Program-made: the position numbers and the translations under genes
NCBI RefSeq assembly: GCF_900188205.1
Contig: NZ_FZOH01000003.1
Span: 456,539 to 520,538 of the forward strand
Length of the DNA: 64,000 nt
Source: Geodermatophilus saharensis
Lineage (GTDB): Bacteria; Actinomycetota; Actinomycetes; Mycobacteriales; Geodermatophilaceae
Reading direction: 5' to 3'
Notes under the pieces: generated by a model
Databases searched by the model: none
Told to the model about the DNA's origin: nothing
Seen by the model: the letters and a program-made list of their open reading frames with translations, nothing else
Shown here: one piece after another, positions 53,758 to 62,799 of the stretch
Numbering within the stretch: position 1 is the first letter of the stretch
Layout of the letters: each line of letters starts with the position of its first letter

Positions 53758-55257
53758 TCAGCGGGGGAGGGCGGCGTCCGGCGACCAGGCCGCCAGCGCC
53801 TCCACCAGCCGCCGCCGCGGCGGGCCGACCGGCGCTCCCGGCGGCGGCCCGGCAGGGCGCTCGTCGGGCGCCTGCCGGGGCGGACCCGGGCGGAGCGGCC
53901 CGGCGTCGCCGGCGGTGACCGCGCTGTCGCGGGGGCGCCCGGCCTGCGGCGGTGGGCGCCCGGGCAGCCAACCCTGGGCGAGCATCTCCGCGACCCGGGG
54001 GCGCACCGCGTCCAGCGCCGCCGGCGGGTCGACCAGGTGGAAGTGCCGCAGGACCGCGCGGGCGACCACCGGGTCGGCGCCGGCGGCGGCGAGGACGAGG
54101 AAGTGGGGAACGGGCGCGGCGCGGTCCGGCCCGGCGCCGGCCGGCGGCCCCGTCATCGGCGGGCGGCCGTCGCGCACGTTGCGCCAGGCCTGGGCGCGGG
54201 CGACGTCGGTCATGCGGGCGTCGTCGAACCACGCGCGCAGCTCGCCGTCGACCCAGGCGTCGACCTGCGCCCGCCACGCGCGGGCGTCGTCGGGGGCGGC
54301 GGCCACCGCGGCGGCCAGCCGCAGCGCGTGCGTGATGGCCAGCGCCGAGCCGCGGCCGAAGTGGGGGTTGGTGGTGCAGACGGCGTCGGCGAGGGGGTGC
54401 AGCCCCAGCGGCGCGGCGTCGTCGAGGGTGCGGAAGGTGCTGCGCAGGCCGCTCATGACCATGACCGGGGAGACGGGCTCGGCCCGCTCGGGGTCGGTCC
54501 ACTCGGCGGCCAGGGGCACCACCTGCGTGGCCGCCTTGAAGGCGGCCTGCTCGCGCAGCGGGTCCAGCTCGGGGTCGTCGGGCAGGCGGGTGAAGCAGAC
54601 GGTGAAGGTGCCGGCGTCGTGGGGGAAGACCAGCAGCGTGTAGCCGTCGCCCTCGGCCACCGAGATCACGTTGCGGTTGACGGTGCCGAACGCGGCGCCG
54701 GGCCGCAGCCGGTAGCGGCGGGAGACGTACACCTCGTCGGCGGGGACGTCGACCTCCTCGCGCAGCCACGGGCGGGAGAGCCGCCCGCGTCGGCCGGTGG
54801 CGTCGACGACGAGGTCGGCGCGCAGCAGCGTGCCGTCGGCGAGCCGCACGCCGGACACCCGGTCCCCGTCGACGGCGACCTCGCTGACGGCGGCCTCGAC
54901 CCGCGCCACCCCCGGCTCGGTCTCCACCGCCGCGCGCAGCACCCACTCCAGCGTGCTGCGGCGGCACCACAGGGCGGTGAGGTCGTCGGGGAGGGCCACC
55001 GGGCGGGCGCCGCGGGCCAGCAGCGCCTCGAGGACGTCGGGCAGCGCCGCGGCCAGCTCCGAGTACAGCCGGGCCAGCAGCGCGTGCGGCTGGTGGAACT
55101 GGGCGACGCCACGGCGCTGCCAGTCCTCCACGCCGGCGACGTCCCCCGGGCGCGGCGCGGGGTCGCGGTCGACGAGCTGGACCCGGTGCCCCTGCCGGGC
55201 GAGGGCGAGGGCGGTGGTGAGTCCGGAGACGCCGGCACCGGCGATGACGACCTGCAT
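53758..55257 (-). CDS. FAD-dependent oxidoreductase/monooxygenase-like
   Basis: A 499-residue flavoprotein of the PHBH/geranylgeranyl-reductase superfamily. The N-terminal Rossmann motif is VIAGAGVSGLTTALALARQGHRVQLVDRD, an internal VVDATGRRGRLSRPW follows, and the GD-type motif late in the FAD domain is present in altered form (LGLHPLADAVCTTNPHFGRGSALA). The C-terminal 100 residues are Pro/Arg-rich and look disordered. Likely roles are hydroxylation or reduction of a lipid-like or aromatic compound. The substrate is unknown. The ATG at 55257 begins directly with the FAD-binding strand. Confidence 0.83.
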   Translation of the reverse strand: MQVVIAGAGVSGLTTALALARQGHRVQLVDRDPAPRPGDVAGVEDWQRRGVAQFHQPHALLARLYSELAAALPDVLEALLARGARPVALPDDLTALWCRRSTLEWVLRAAVETEPGVARVEAAVSEVAVDGDRVSGVRLADGTLLRADLVVDATGRRGRLSRPWLREEVDVPADEVYVSRRYRLRPGAAFGTVNRNVISVAEGDGYTLLVFPHDAGTFTVCFTRLPDDPELDPLREQAAFKAATQVVPLAAEWTDPERAEPVSPVMVMSGLRSTFRTLDDAAPLGLHPLADAVCTTNPHFGRGSALAITHALRLAAAVAAAPDDARAWRAQVDAWVDGELRAWFDDARMTDVARAQAWRNVRDGRPPMTGPPAGAGPDRAAPVPHFLVLAAAGADPVVARAVLRHFHLVDPPAALDAVRPRVAEMLAQGWLPGRPPPQAGRPRDSAVTAGDAGPLRPGPPRQAPDERPAGPPPGAPVGPPRRRLVEALAAWSPDAALPR

Positions 55258-55460
55258 GACTCCTCCTGGATGGGCTCACCCGGATCCGGCGGGGAGGTCG
55301 GTCGGTGAGGTCGGGATCGGTTGCGGGCTGGGACGAACGCGGCGTCATCATGCACCGGCACCGGCCGGTGTCACAGCCGCTCCGGCCCGGTCGGTTGCAT
55401 TGACGCACGAACGTGTCACACGGCGCCCGACGGCAGGTCGGAGAGGGAGTGGGGAGCGGT

Positions 55461-56429
55461 ATGGAGGTCGCGGTCCTCGTCAGCCCGGCCGCCGGGCGGG
55501 GCCGGGCGCGGGTGGTCTCGGCCGCCGTCCTGGACGCCCTGCGCCGCGGCGGTCTGGTGCCGCGGGTGCTCCCCGCCGCTGGCCGGGAGGGGGCGGAGCG
55601 GGCGGCGGCCGACGCCGTCGCCGCGGGCGCCGGCGCGGTGGTGGCCGTGGGCGGGGACGGCGCCGTGCACGCCGCGCTGCAGGCGGTGGCCGGGACGGGC
55701 ACGCCCCTGGCGGTCGTCCCGGCCGGCACGGGCAACGACCTCGCCCTCGCCCTGGGCGTCCCGCCCGGGCCGGTGGCCGCCGCGACCGCGGCCGCCGCCG
55801 ACCTGCGCGCCGGGGCGCTGCGCACGGTGGACGCCGGGCGGGCCGGCGGGCGCTGGTGGGCCACGGTGCTGTGCTGCGGGTTCGACTCCGCGGTCACCGA
55901 CCGGGCGAACAGGCTGCGCTGGCCGCGGGGCCCGCGCCGCTACGACGTCGCGATCCTCGCCGAGCTGGCCCGGCTGCGGCCGCGGGAGGTCACCCTGACC
56001 CTCGACGGGCGGGCGCGGACGGTGCCGGTGACGCTGGTCGCCGTCGGCAACACCGCCTGGTACGGCGGGGGGATGCGGGTCTGCCCGGCCGCCGACCCCG
56101 CCGACGGGCTGCTCGACGTCACCGTGGTCGGCCCGGTGTCGCGCCGGGAGCTGGTGCGCACCCGCCCGCGGCTGACCGCGGGCACCCACGTCGAGCACCC
56201 GGCGGTCAGCGTGCACCGCGCCGCCCGGGTGGAGCTGGCCGGGACCGGGCTGACCGGCTACGCCGACGGGGAGCCGGTGGCCGCGCTGCCGCTGGCGGCC
56301 GAGGTGGTGCCCGGCGCGCTGACGGTGGCCGGCAGCGGCCGGGGGGGCGACGCCACGACAGGTGACCTGATCGTGGCGAGTCCCCCCGGCACGGTGGGCG
56401 CTGCGGGAGGACGCGCTGCGGTGAGGTAG
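55461..56429 (+). CDS. Diacylglycerol/lipid kinase family protein
   Basis: A 322-residue DAGK-catalytic-domain protein. The opening VAVLVSPAAGRGRA, the nucleotide motif VVAVGGDGAVHAAL and the substrate motif VVPAGTGNDLALALGVP are typical. The C-terminal beta sandwich holds NTAWYGGGMRVCPAADPADGLLDVTVV. It probably phosphorylates diacylglycerol or a related lipid at the membrane surface, feeding phospholipid synthesis. The ATG at 55461 has GGGGAG upstream and is preferred over 55413. It lies upstream of helY on the same strand. Confidence 0.9.
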   Translation: MEVAVLVSPAAGRGRARVVSAAVLDALRRGGLVPRVLPAAGREGAERAAADAVAAGAGAVVAVGGDGAVHAALQAVAGTGTPLAVVPAGTGNDLALALGVPPGPVAAATAAAADLRAGALRTVDAGRAGGRWWATVLCCGFDSAVTDRANRLRWPRGPRRYDVAILAELARLRPREVTLTLDGRARTVPVTLVAVGNTAWYGGGMRVCPAADPADGLLDVTVVGPVSRRELVRTRPRLTAGTHVEHPAVSVHRAARVELAGTGLTGYADGEPVAALPLAAEVVPGALTVAGSGRGGDATTGDLIVASPPGTVGAAGGRAAVR

Positions 56430-56455
56430 GCCGCCGGCGCGCCCGGACGCCGTCC

Positions 56456-56472
56456 GACCGTTATCCCCAACT
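56456..56472. repeat. 17-bp repeated intergenic motif, copy 1
   Basis: GACCGTTATCCCCAACT, identical to 63726-63742. It lies 45 bases before the helY promoter. TTATCCCCA is one base from a DnaA-box consensus (TTATCCACA). Confidence 0.6.
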
Positions 56473-56516
56473 CGAGCGCACGATCGACCGGTCCGGCGCC
56501 TGTACGGGGGAGCGCC

Positions 56517-56522
56517 TAACGT
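56517..56522 (+). promoter_or_regulatory. Leaderless -10 element TAACGT for helY
   Basis: Seven-base gap to the ATG at 56530. It overlaps the alternative GTG at 56521, which makes the ATG the better start. Confidence 0.55.
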
Positions 56523-56529
56523 GGAGAGC

Positions 56530-59382
56530 ATGTCCAGCCCCGCCGAGCGGTACGCGGCTGCCCGGCGGCGCAGCGCGCACCCGACCCTCGCCGACTTCAC
56601 CGCCGAGCTCGGGTTCTCCCTCGACCCGTTCCAGGTGGAGGCCTGCGAGGCGCTCGACCAGGGCGCCGGCGTGCTGGTCTGCGCGCCGACCGGGGCGGGC
56701 AAGACCGTCGTCGGCGAGTTCGCGGTGCACAAGGCGCTGGCCGAGGGGCGCAAGGCGTTCTACACGACGCCGATCAAGGCGCTGTCCAACCAGAAGTACA
56801 ACGACCTCGTCGACCGCTACGGCGAGGAACGGGTCGGGCTGCTCACCGGGGACAACGCGATCAACGGCAACGCGCCGGTGGTCGTGATGACCACCGAGGT
56901 GCTGCGCAACATGCTCTACGCGGAGTCCCCGGCCATCGACGGCCTCGGCTACGTGGTCATGGACGAGGTGCACTACCTCGCCGACCGCTTCCGCGGCGCG
57001 GTGTGGGAGGAGGTGATCATCCACCTCCCGCAGTCGGTGACCCTGGTGTCGCTGTCGGCCACGGTGAGCAACGCCGAGGAGTTCGCCGACTGGCTGGTCA
57101 CCGTGCGCGGCCACACGAGGGTGGTCGTCAGCGAGGTGCGGCCCATCCCGCTGTGGCAGCACATGCTCGTCGGCACCCGGGTGTTCGACCTGTTCAGCCT
57201 GCGCCCGGCCGCGCACGCCGCCGAGCAGGGCCAGGACCCGCGGCAGCAGTCCACCCGCGACCGCGGCGCCAGCGTCGTCGACCCCGAGCTGGTGCGCTAC
57301 GTCCGCGAGCACGAGCGCCGGCTGGACACCTGGGGCGGCGGCAACGGGGGCTCCCGCCGTGACCGCGACCGCGACTGGCACCGGCCGCGCCACCGCCCGC
57401 CGGCCCGCCCGGAGGTCGTCGAGCGGCTCGACCGCGCCGGGCTGCTGCCGGCGATCACCTTCATCTTCAGCCGCAACGGCTGCGACGCCGCCGTCGCCCA
57501 GTGCCTGCAGTCCGGGCTGCGGCTCACCGACGAGGCCGAGCGGGCCGAGATCGCCCGCATCGTCGACGAGCGCACCGACGGCCTGCCCGACGAGGACCTG
57601 CACGTGCTCGGCTTCTGGGAGTGGCGCGAGGGGCTGCTGGCCGGGATCGCCGCCCACCACGCCGGGCTGGTGCCGGCGTTCAAGGAGACGGTCGAGGAGT
57701 GCTTCGTCCGCGGCCTGGTCAAGGCCGTGTTCGCCACCGAGACCCTCGCCCTCGGCATCAACATGCCCGCCCGCACGGTGGTGCTCGAGCGGCTGGTGAA
57801 GTGGAACGGCGAGGCGCACGTCGACGTCACCCCGGGGGAGTACACCCAGCTCACCGGGCGGGCCGGGCGGCGCGGCATCGACGTCGAGGGGCACGCCGTC
57901 GTGGTGTGGGCGCCGGGCATGGACCCCTCGGTCGTCGCCGGGCTGGCCAGCACCCGCACCTATCCGCTGCGCTCGAGCTTCCGGCCCAGCTACAACATGG
58001 CGGTCAACCTGGTCGGCTCCTTCGGCCGGGCCCGGGCGCGGGAGCTGCTGGCCTCCTCCTTCGCCCAGTTCCAGGCCGACCGGTCGGTGGTGGGGCTGGC
58101 CCGGCAAGCCGCCCGCTCTGAGCGCGACGCCGAGCGGTTCGCCGCGGAGATGGCCACCGAGGGCGGTGACGTGCTCGCCTACGCCCGGCTGCGCCGCGAG
58201 ATCGCCGACCGGGAGAGGGAGCTGTCCCGGGACTCGGCGGCCAAGCGGCGCATGGAGGCAGCCGACGCACTGGCCGCGCTGCGTCCCGGCGACGTCATCC
58301 GGGTGCCCTCCGGGCGCCGGCAGGGCCTGGCCGTCGTGCTCGACCCGGGCATCACCGACCTGGCCGACCCCCGGCCGCTGGTGCTCACCGAGGACAAGTG
58401 GGCCGGCCGGCTGGGCAGCGTGGACTTCCCGACGCCGGTGAGCGCGCTGGCCCGGGTGCGGGTGCCGAAGAACTTCAACCACCGCAGCCCGCACGCCCGC
58501 CGCGACCTGGCCGCCACGCTGCGCACCGCGCGCGTGGAGAACGACCTCGGCGCCCGGCGGGTCAAGCACCGCTCGGCCGCCGCCGACGACCCGGTGCTGC
58601 ACGACCTGCGCCGCGCGGTGCGCAGCCACCCGGTGCACGCGCTGCCCGACCGGGAGGAGCGGGTCCGCTTCGCCGAGCGGTACCTGCGCGCGGTCGCCGA
58701 CGCCGAGGCCACCCACCGCAAGATGGCCGAGCGCACCGGGTCGCTGACCCGGCAGTTCGACCGCACCTGCGACGTCCTCGAGGAGCTGGGCTACCTGGTG
58801 CCCGAGGCCGCGCCGCTGGTGCCGGCCGACACCGAGGAGCCCACACCCGTCGACGACGTCCCCCGGGTCACCGAGGAGGGCCGCCGGCTGGCCCGGATCT
58901 GGTCGGAGGGCGACCTGCTCGTCGCCGAGTGCCTGCGCGCCGGGGCGTGGCGCGGGCTGGGCCCGGCCGAGCTCGCCGCCGCCGTCTCCACGCTGGTGTT
59001 CGAGGCGCGGCGGGAGACCCCCGGGCAGCCGGCCGTGCCGGCCGGGCGGGTCGCCGGCGCGATCGGTGAGATGCGCCGGATCCGCTCCCGGCTGCAGGAC
59101 GTCGAGCTCGACCGGGGCCTGCCGGCCACCCGCGACCTCGACCTCGGCTTCGCCTGGGCCGCCTACCGCTGGACCGACGGGCAGACCCTCGACCGGGTGC
59201 TCGCCGGCGCCGAGCAGGCCGGCACCGAGCTCTCCGGCGGCGACTTCGTGCGGTGGGCGCGCCAGCTCGTCGACGTCCTCGACCAGCTGGCCAAGGTGGC
59301 CGACGAGTCGGTGGCCGGGGTGGCGCGGGCGGCGGTGGGCCGCATCCGCCGCGGCGTGGTCGCGGTCGCCGTCAGCGGCTGA
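56530..59382 (+). CDS. helY: DEAD/DEAH-box RNA helicase HelY (Ski2/Mtr4-like)
   Basis: A 950-residue superfamily 2 helicase. Motif I is APTGAGKT (residues 52-59), motif II DEVH (145-148), motif III LSATVSN, and motif [13 protein letters not shown] Ski2-like insertion and C-terminal DSHCT helical domain follow ([19 protein letters not shown] onward to [25 protein letters not shown]). The domain order matches mycobacterial HelY, which sits beside tatC and the paf genes in M. tuberculosis, so synteny agrees. It probably unwinds structured RNA in 3'-5' decay or processing. The ATG at 56530 is chosen from a leaderless promoter. Confidence 0.93.
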   Translation: MSSPAERYAAARRRSAHPTLADFTAELGFSLDPFQVEACEALDQGAGVLVCAPTGAGKTVVGEFAVHKALAEGRKAFYTTPIKALSNQKYNDLVDRYGEERVGLLTGDNAINGNAPVVVMTTEVLRNMLYAESPAIDGLGYVVMDEVHYLADRFRGAVWEEVIIHLPQSVTLVSLSATVSNAEEFADWLVTVRGHTRVVVSEVRPIPLWQHMLVGTRVFDLFSLRPAAHAAEQGQDPRQQSTRDRGASVVDPELVRYVREHERRLDTWGGGNGGSRRDRDRDWHRPRHRPPARPEVVERLDRAGLLPAITFIFSRNGCDAAVAQCLQSGLRLTDEAERAEIARIVDERTDGLPDEDLHVLGFWEWREGLLAGIAAHHAGLVPAFKETVEECFVRGLVKAVFATETLALGINMPARTVVLERLVKWNGEAHVDVTPGEYTQLTGRAGRRGIDVEGHAVVVWAPGMDPSVVAGLASTRTYPLRSSFRPSYNMAVNLVGSFGRARARELLASSFAQFQADRSVVGLARQAARSERDAERFAAEMATEGGDVLAYARLRREIADRERELSRDSAAKRRMEAADALAALRPGDVIRVPSGRRQGLAVVLDPGITDLADPRPLVLTEDKWAGRLGSVDFPTPVSALARVRVPKNFNHRSPHARRDLAATLRTARVENDLGARRVKHRSAAADDPVLHDLRRAVRSHPVHALPDREERVRFAERYLRAVADAEATHRKMAERTGSLTRQFDRTCDVLEELGYLVPEAAPLVPADTEEPTPVDDVPRVTEEGRRLARIWSEGDLLVAECLRAGAWRGLGPAELAAAVSTLVFEARRETPGQPAVPAGRVAGAIGEMRRIRSRLQDVELDRGLPATRDLDLGFAWAAYRWTDGQTLDRVLAGAEQAGTELSGGDFVRWARQLVDVLDQLAKVADESVAGVARAAVGRIRRGVVAVAVSG

Positions 59383-59509
59383 CCCCACCGCGGACCGCCG
59401 CGGCGCGGAGCGGCCGGACGCGCCGCCGGGTGGTGCACAATCCCCCCGCTCCGGTGACGCAGTGTCATCGGAGGGCCCGTCCGGGTCGACGGAACGAGCA
59501 GGAGCGACG

Positions 59510-60139
59510 ATGACCAACCCCCCGCAGGGTGGCCAGCCGGGGCAGTACGGGCAGCCGGGGCAGTACGGCGGGCAGCAGCCCGGCCAGCCGGGCGGCTACC
59601 CGCAGCCCGGGCAGTACGGCCAGCCGGGTGGGCAGTACGGCCGGCCCGGCCAGTACGGCGAGCAGCCGGGCCAGTACGCGCCGCCGGGGCAGTACGCGCC
59701 GCCCGGCCAGTACGGGCAGCAGCCCGGCCAGTACGCGCAGCCGGGCCAGTACGGGCAGCAGCCGGGGCAGTACGGCCAGCCGGGGCAGTACGGCCAGCCG
59801 GGCGGCTACGGGCAGCCCGGCCAGCAGCCGAAGAAGTCGCGGACCGGGTTGATCGTCGGCCTGGTCGCCCTCGCCGTCGTCGCCATCGCCGCGGCGATCC
59901 TGCTGCCGCTGCTGCTCGGCCGTGACGTGCTCGACAGCGGCCGCGCCGAGCGCGACATCGCCGAGCAGTTCAGCGAGACCTTCGGCGTCGGCATCGAGGT
60001 CTCCTGCGACCAGGAGATGGTGGTGGAGACCGGCGCCACCTACGAGTGCTCGGGCACCACCGAGGACGGCGAGGACGTCACCATCCGGGTCGCGATCACC
60101 GACGCGGACTCCGCCGCCTACACCTGGGACGTCGCCTGA
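59510..60139 (+). CDS. DUF4333 membrane protein with Gly/Gln/Tyr-Pro repeat domain
   Basis: A 209-residue protein. Residues about 1-105 consist of tandem [12 protein letters not shown]-type units, a disordered, phase-separation-prone composition. A single transmembrane helix follows ([24 protein letters not shown], preceded by KKSR), then an extracytoplasmic DUF4333 domain ([30 protein letters not shown] to the end) with two Cys. The layout is of a type II membrane protein with a cytoplasmic repeat domain. The function is unknown. Copy-number change in the repeats is likely between strains. The ATG has AGGAG upstream. Confidence 0.82.
   Translation: MTNPPQGGQPGQYGQPGQYGGQQPGQPGGYPQPGQYGQPGGQYGRPGQYGEQPGQYAPPGQYAPPGQYGQQPGQYAQPGQYGQQPGQYGQPGQYGQPGGYGQPGQQPKKSRTGLIVGLVALAVVAIAAAILLPLLLGRDVLDSGRAERDIAEQFSETFGVGIEVSCDQEMVVETGATYECSGTTEDGEDVTIRVAITDADSAAYTWDVA
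59540..59825 (+). repeat. Coding tandem repeats (QPGQYG units)
   Basis: Many degenerate units of about 12-24 bases built on CAGCCGGGCCAGTACGG encode the repeat domain of the DUF4333 protein. Frame is kept throughout. Confidence 0.8.
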
Positions 60140-60165
60140 GGGGAGCCGCTCGGGCCGGCGCCGGC

Positions 60166-61092
60166 TCAGTCCAGGACGTCGGCCGGCCAGCCCAGGGCGG
60201 CGCCCAGCCGGCCCAGTGAGGACCCGATGCCGTGCCGCTCGGCCAGGGCGGCCAGCGCCGCGGCGTCGGCCGGCCGGCGCGGCAGCGTGCCCTCCACCGC
60301 CGGCAGGTCGATCCCGCGGGCGACGGCGACCACCACCGGCGCGGCGTCGAGGTACTCCGCCCCGGCGTGCAGCCGCTTGAGGACGGCGGCGGTCAGCGGG
60401 GGGCGGGGGACGGCGGTGCGCGCGGCCGCCGCCCGGATCCCGGCCAGGTCGCCGAACTCGCTGACCAGCGCCGCCGCCGTCTTCGCGCCGATCCCGGCCA
60501 CCCCGGGCAGCCCGTCGCTGGGGTCGCCCCGCAGCACCGCGAAGTCGGCGTAGGCCCGCCCCGGGATGCCGTACCTCGCGGTGACCGCGGCCTCGTCGAC
60601 CACCTCGATGTCGGTGATGCCGCGGGCGGTGTAGAGCACCCGGACCCCGCGGGCGTCGTCGACGAGCTGGAAGAGGTCGCGGTCGCCGGTGACCACGTCG
60701 ACCGGCCCGCGGGCGCGGGTGGCCAGCGTGCCGATGACGTCGTCGGCCTCGTAGCCGGGCGCCCCGACCCGGGCGATGCCGGCGGCGGCCAGGACCTCGA
60801 CCAGCACCGGCACCTGGGGGCCGAGCTCGTCGGGGGTCTCCTCCCCGCCGTCGGGGGAGAGCCGGTGCGCCTTGTACGACGGCAGCGCCGCCACCCGGAA
60901 CGCCGGGCGCCAGTCGTCGTCCCAGCAGGCCACCAGCCGGTCGGGGCCGTGCGCGGTGAGCAGCCGGGCGGTCATGTCCAGGAACCCGCGGACGGCGTTG
61001 ACCGGCCGCCCGTCGGGAGAGGTCACGCTGGTCGGCACGCCGTAGAAGGCCCGGAAGTAGAGGCTCGCGGCGTCGAGCAGCATGGTCGTCAC
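60166..61092 (-). CDS. 5'-3' exonuclease (polymerase I exonuclease-domain-like)
   Basis: A 308-residue stand-alone FEN/5'-3' exonuclease. Metal-binding residues are visible in MLLDAASLYFRAFYG, WDDDWRP, YEADDVIGTLA and TGDRDLFQLV, and the helix-hairpin-helix DNA grip in LRGDPSDGLPGVAGIGAKTAAALV. Likely roles are removal of RNA primers or flap processing beside DNA polymerase I. The GTG at 61092 is supported by a TACCGT -10 (61106 to 61101) eight bases upstream. An ATG nine bases inside is the alternative start. It is convergent with the DUF4333 gene. Confidence 0.9.
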   Translation of the reverse strand: MTTMLLDAASLYFRAFYGVPTSVTSPDGRPVNAVRGFLDMTARLLTAHGPDRLVACWDDDWRPAFRVAALPSYKAHRLSPDGGEETPDELGPQVPVLVEVLAAAGIARVGAPGYEADDVIGTLATRARGPVDVVTGDRDLFQLVDDARGVRVLYTARGITDIEVVDEAAVTARYGIPGRAYADFAVLRGDPSDGLPGVAGIGAKTAAALVSEFGDLAGIRAAAARTAVPRPPLTAAVLKRLHAGAEYLDAAPVVVAVARGIDLPAVEGTLPRRPADAAALAALAERHGIGSSLGRLGAALGWPADVLD

Positions 61093-61100
61093 GGGCGGGG

Positions 61101-61106
61101 ACGGTA
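61101..61106 (-). promoter_or_regulatory. Leaderless -10 element TACCGT for the exonuclease gene
   Basis: Eight-base gap to the GTG at 61092 on the minus strand. Confidence 0.45.
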
Positions 61107-61136
61107 ACGGTCGGGGGATCCCCGGCGGGAGCGGCC

Positions 61137-61169
61137 GGTGTCCTGCGTCGGTGTCCTGCGTCGGTGTCC
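61137..61169 (+). repeat. 13-bp direct repeat before the M24 peptidase gene
   Basis: GGTGTCCTGCGTC occurs twice in tandem (61137-61149, 61150-61162) followed by a 7-base partial copy. It lies just upstream of the -10 element of the peptidase gene. Confidence 0.75.
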
Positions 61170-61174
61170 GGGGT

Positions 61175-61180
61175 TAGTGT
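61175..61180 (+). promoter_or_regulatory. Leaderless -10 element TAGTGT for the M24 peptidase gene
   Basis: Six-base gap to the GTG at 61187, no ribosome site between. Confidence 0.55.
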
Positions 61181-61186
61181 CCGGGC

Positions 61187-62326
61187 GTGGCAGACAGCAC
61201 GGGGGCCCTCGTCAGCATCGACCGGGTGCACGCCGCGCGCGCCGTCGCCGCCGACGTCGGCGTCGACGTCGTCGTCCTCACCCCGGGCTCGGACCTGCGC
61301 TACCTGTGCGGCTACCACGCCCACGCCATGGAGCGGCTGACGGCGCTGGTGGTGCCCCGCAGCGGCGAGCCGCTGCTGGTGGTGCCGCGGCTGGAGGCGC
61401 CGATGGTCGACGCGAGCCCGGCCGGCACCCTCGGGCTGGACCTGGTCGCCTGGGACGAGACCGACGACCCCTTCGCCGTCGTCGCCCGCGAGACCACCGC
61501 CCGGCTGGGCGCCGCACCCGCCCGGGTCGCCGTGGGCGCCCGCACCTGGGCCGAGCACGCTCTCGGCGTGCACCGGGCGCTGCCGGGCTCGGCCCTGGAG
61601 CTCGCGACGCCGGTGCTCGACCGGCTGCGGATGGTCAAGACCCCCGCCGAGGTCGAGGAGCTCGCCGCGGCCGGCGCGGCCATCGACCGGGTGCACGCCC
61701 GGATGGGGGAGTGGCTGCGGGTGGGCCGCACCGAGGCCGAGGTGGGCGCCGACATCGCCGCGGCGATCCTCGCCGAGGGGCACGTCGCCGTGGACTTCAC
61801 CATCGTCGGCTCCGGGCCCAACGGCGCCAGCCCGCACCACGAGCTCTCCGACCGGGTGGTGGGCGCCGGCGACGTCGTCGTCGTCGACATCGGCGGGGAG
61901 ACCGCCACCGGCTACCGCTCGGACTGCACCCGCACCTACGCCGTCGGCGAGGAGCCCGGCGCCGAGGTCGCCGAGTGGTACGCGGTGCTGCAGGACGCCC
62001 AGCAGGCCGCGGTGGCCGCTGTCCGGCCCGGCGTCACCGCCGAGCAGGTCGACGCCGCTGCCCGCGACCGCATCGCCGCGGCCGGCTGGGGAGAGCACTT
62101 CATCCACCGCACGGGGCACGGCATCGGCCTGGACACCCACGAGGCGCCCTACATCGTCGCCGGCAACGACCTGCCGCTGGAGGCGGGCATGGCGTTCTCC
62201 GTCGAGCCGGGCATCTACCTCGCCGGCCGGGCCGGCGCGCGCATCGAGGACATCGTCGTCTGCACCGACGAGGGCGTGCGCGCCCTCAACCAGGGTCCCC
62301 GTGCGCTCGTCGTCCTCCCCGGCTGA
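61187..62326 (+). CDS. M24-family aminopeptidase (Xaa-Pro peptidase-like)
   Basis: A 379-residue metallopeptidase with a creatinase-type N-terminal domain (residues about 1-145) and a pita-bread catalytic domain. The five metal ligands are visible: VVDIGGETATGYRSDCTRTY (two Asp), TGHGIGLDTHEAPY (His), FSVEPGIY (Glu) and GARIEDIVV (Glu). It probably releases N-terminal residues before proline in the cytoplasm. The next gene, an Lrp-type regulator, overlaps its 3' end by 26 bases, so the two are likely co-transcribed. Confidence 0.92.
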   Translation: MADSTGALVSIDRVHAARAVAADVGVDVVVLTPGSDLRYLCGYHAHAMERLTALVVPRSGEPLLVVPRLEAPMVDASPAGTLGLDLVAWDETDDPFAVVARETTARLGAAPARVAVGARTWAEHALGVHRALPGSALELATPVLDRLRMVKTPAEVEELAAAGAAIDRVHARMGEWLRVGRTEAEVGADIAAAILAEGHVAVDFTIVGSGPNGASPHHELSDRVVGAGDVVVVDIGGETATGYRSDCTRTYAVGEEPGAEVAEWYAVLQDAQQAAVAAVRPGVTAEQVDAAARDRIAAAGWGEHFIHRTGHGIGLDTHEAPYIVAGNDLPLEAGMAFSVEPGIYLAGRAGARIEDIVVCTDEGVRALNQGPRALVVLPG

Positions 62327-62786
62327 CCCGGGCGGGGACCACCCCGCCACGCCCGACGTCGACCGCGCGCTGCTGGCGATGCTGGCCCGCGACGGGCGGG
62401 CCAGCTACACCGAGCTGGCCCAGCGGGTGGGGCTGTCGGTGTCGGCGGTGCACCAGCGGGTGCGCCGCCTCGAGCAGCGGGGGCTGATCACCGGCTACCG
62501 CGCCACGGTCGACGCCCGGCTGGTGGGCCTGGGCCTGACCGCGTTCGTCGCCATCACCCCGCTGGACCAGGCCCACGCCGACGACGCCCCGGCCAAGCTG
62601 GTGCACCTGGACGCCATCGAGGCCTGCTACGCGGTGGCCGGCGTGGAGAGCTACCTGCTCAAGGTCCGGGTGGCCTCCCCGGAGGCACTGGAGGCGCTGC
62701 TGCGGGAGATCCGCACGACGGCGAACGTCAGCACCCGCACCACCGTCGTGCTGTCCACCTCCTACGAGGACCGTCCTCCCGTCTGA
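62301..62786 (+). CDS. Lrp/AsnC-family transcriptional regulator
   Basis: A 161-residue regulator with an N-terminal winged helix (DVDRALLAMLARDGRASYTELAQRVGLSVSAVHQRVRRLEQRGLITGYRATVD, residues about 18-70) and a C-terminal RAM domain (AFVAITPLDQ, AIEACYAVAGVESYLLKVRV) that binds amino acids and forms octamers. The GTG start lies inside the peptidase gene. Pairing with a peptidase suggests sensing of amino acids or dipeptide products, which is inferred from position. Confidence 0.88.
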   Translation: MRSSSSPADPGGDHPATPDVDRALLAMLARDGRASYTELAQRVGLSVSAVHQRVRRLEQRGLITGYRATVDARLVGLGLTAFVAITPLDQAHADDAPAKLVHLDAIEACYAVAGVESYLLKVRVASPEALEALLREIRTTANVSTRTTVVLSTSYEDRPPV

Positions 62787-62799
62787 ACCCGGAGGACCG

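Noticed and set aside
56461-59517. 1018-residue minus-strand open frame opposite helY
   Set aside because: It is a shadow frame rich in Gly, His, Ala and Pro, antisense to a helicase with complete motifs.
59540-59825. Possible CRISPR-like array
   Set aside because: Units are contiguous, degenerate and in frame with a coding gene, with no spacers. They encode a protein repeat domain.
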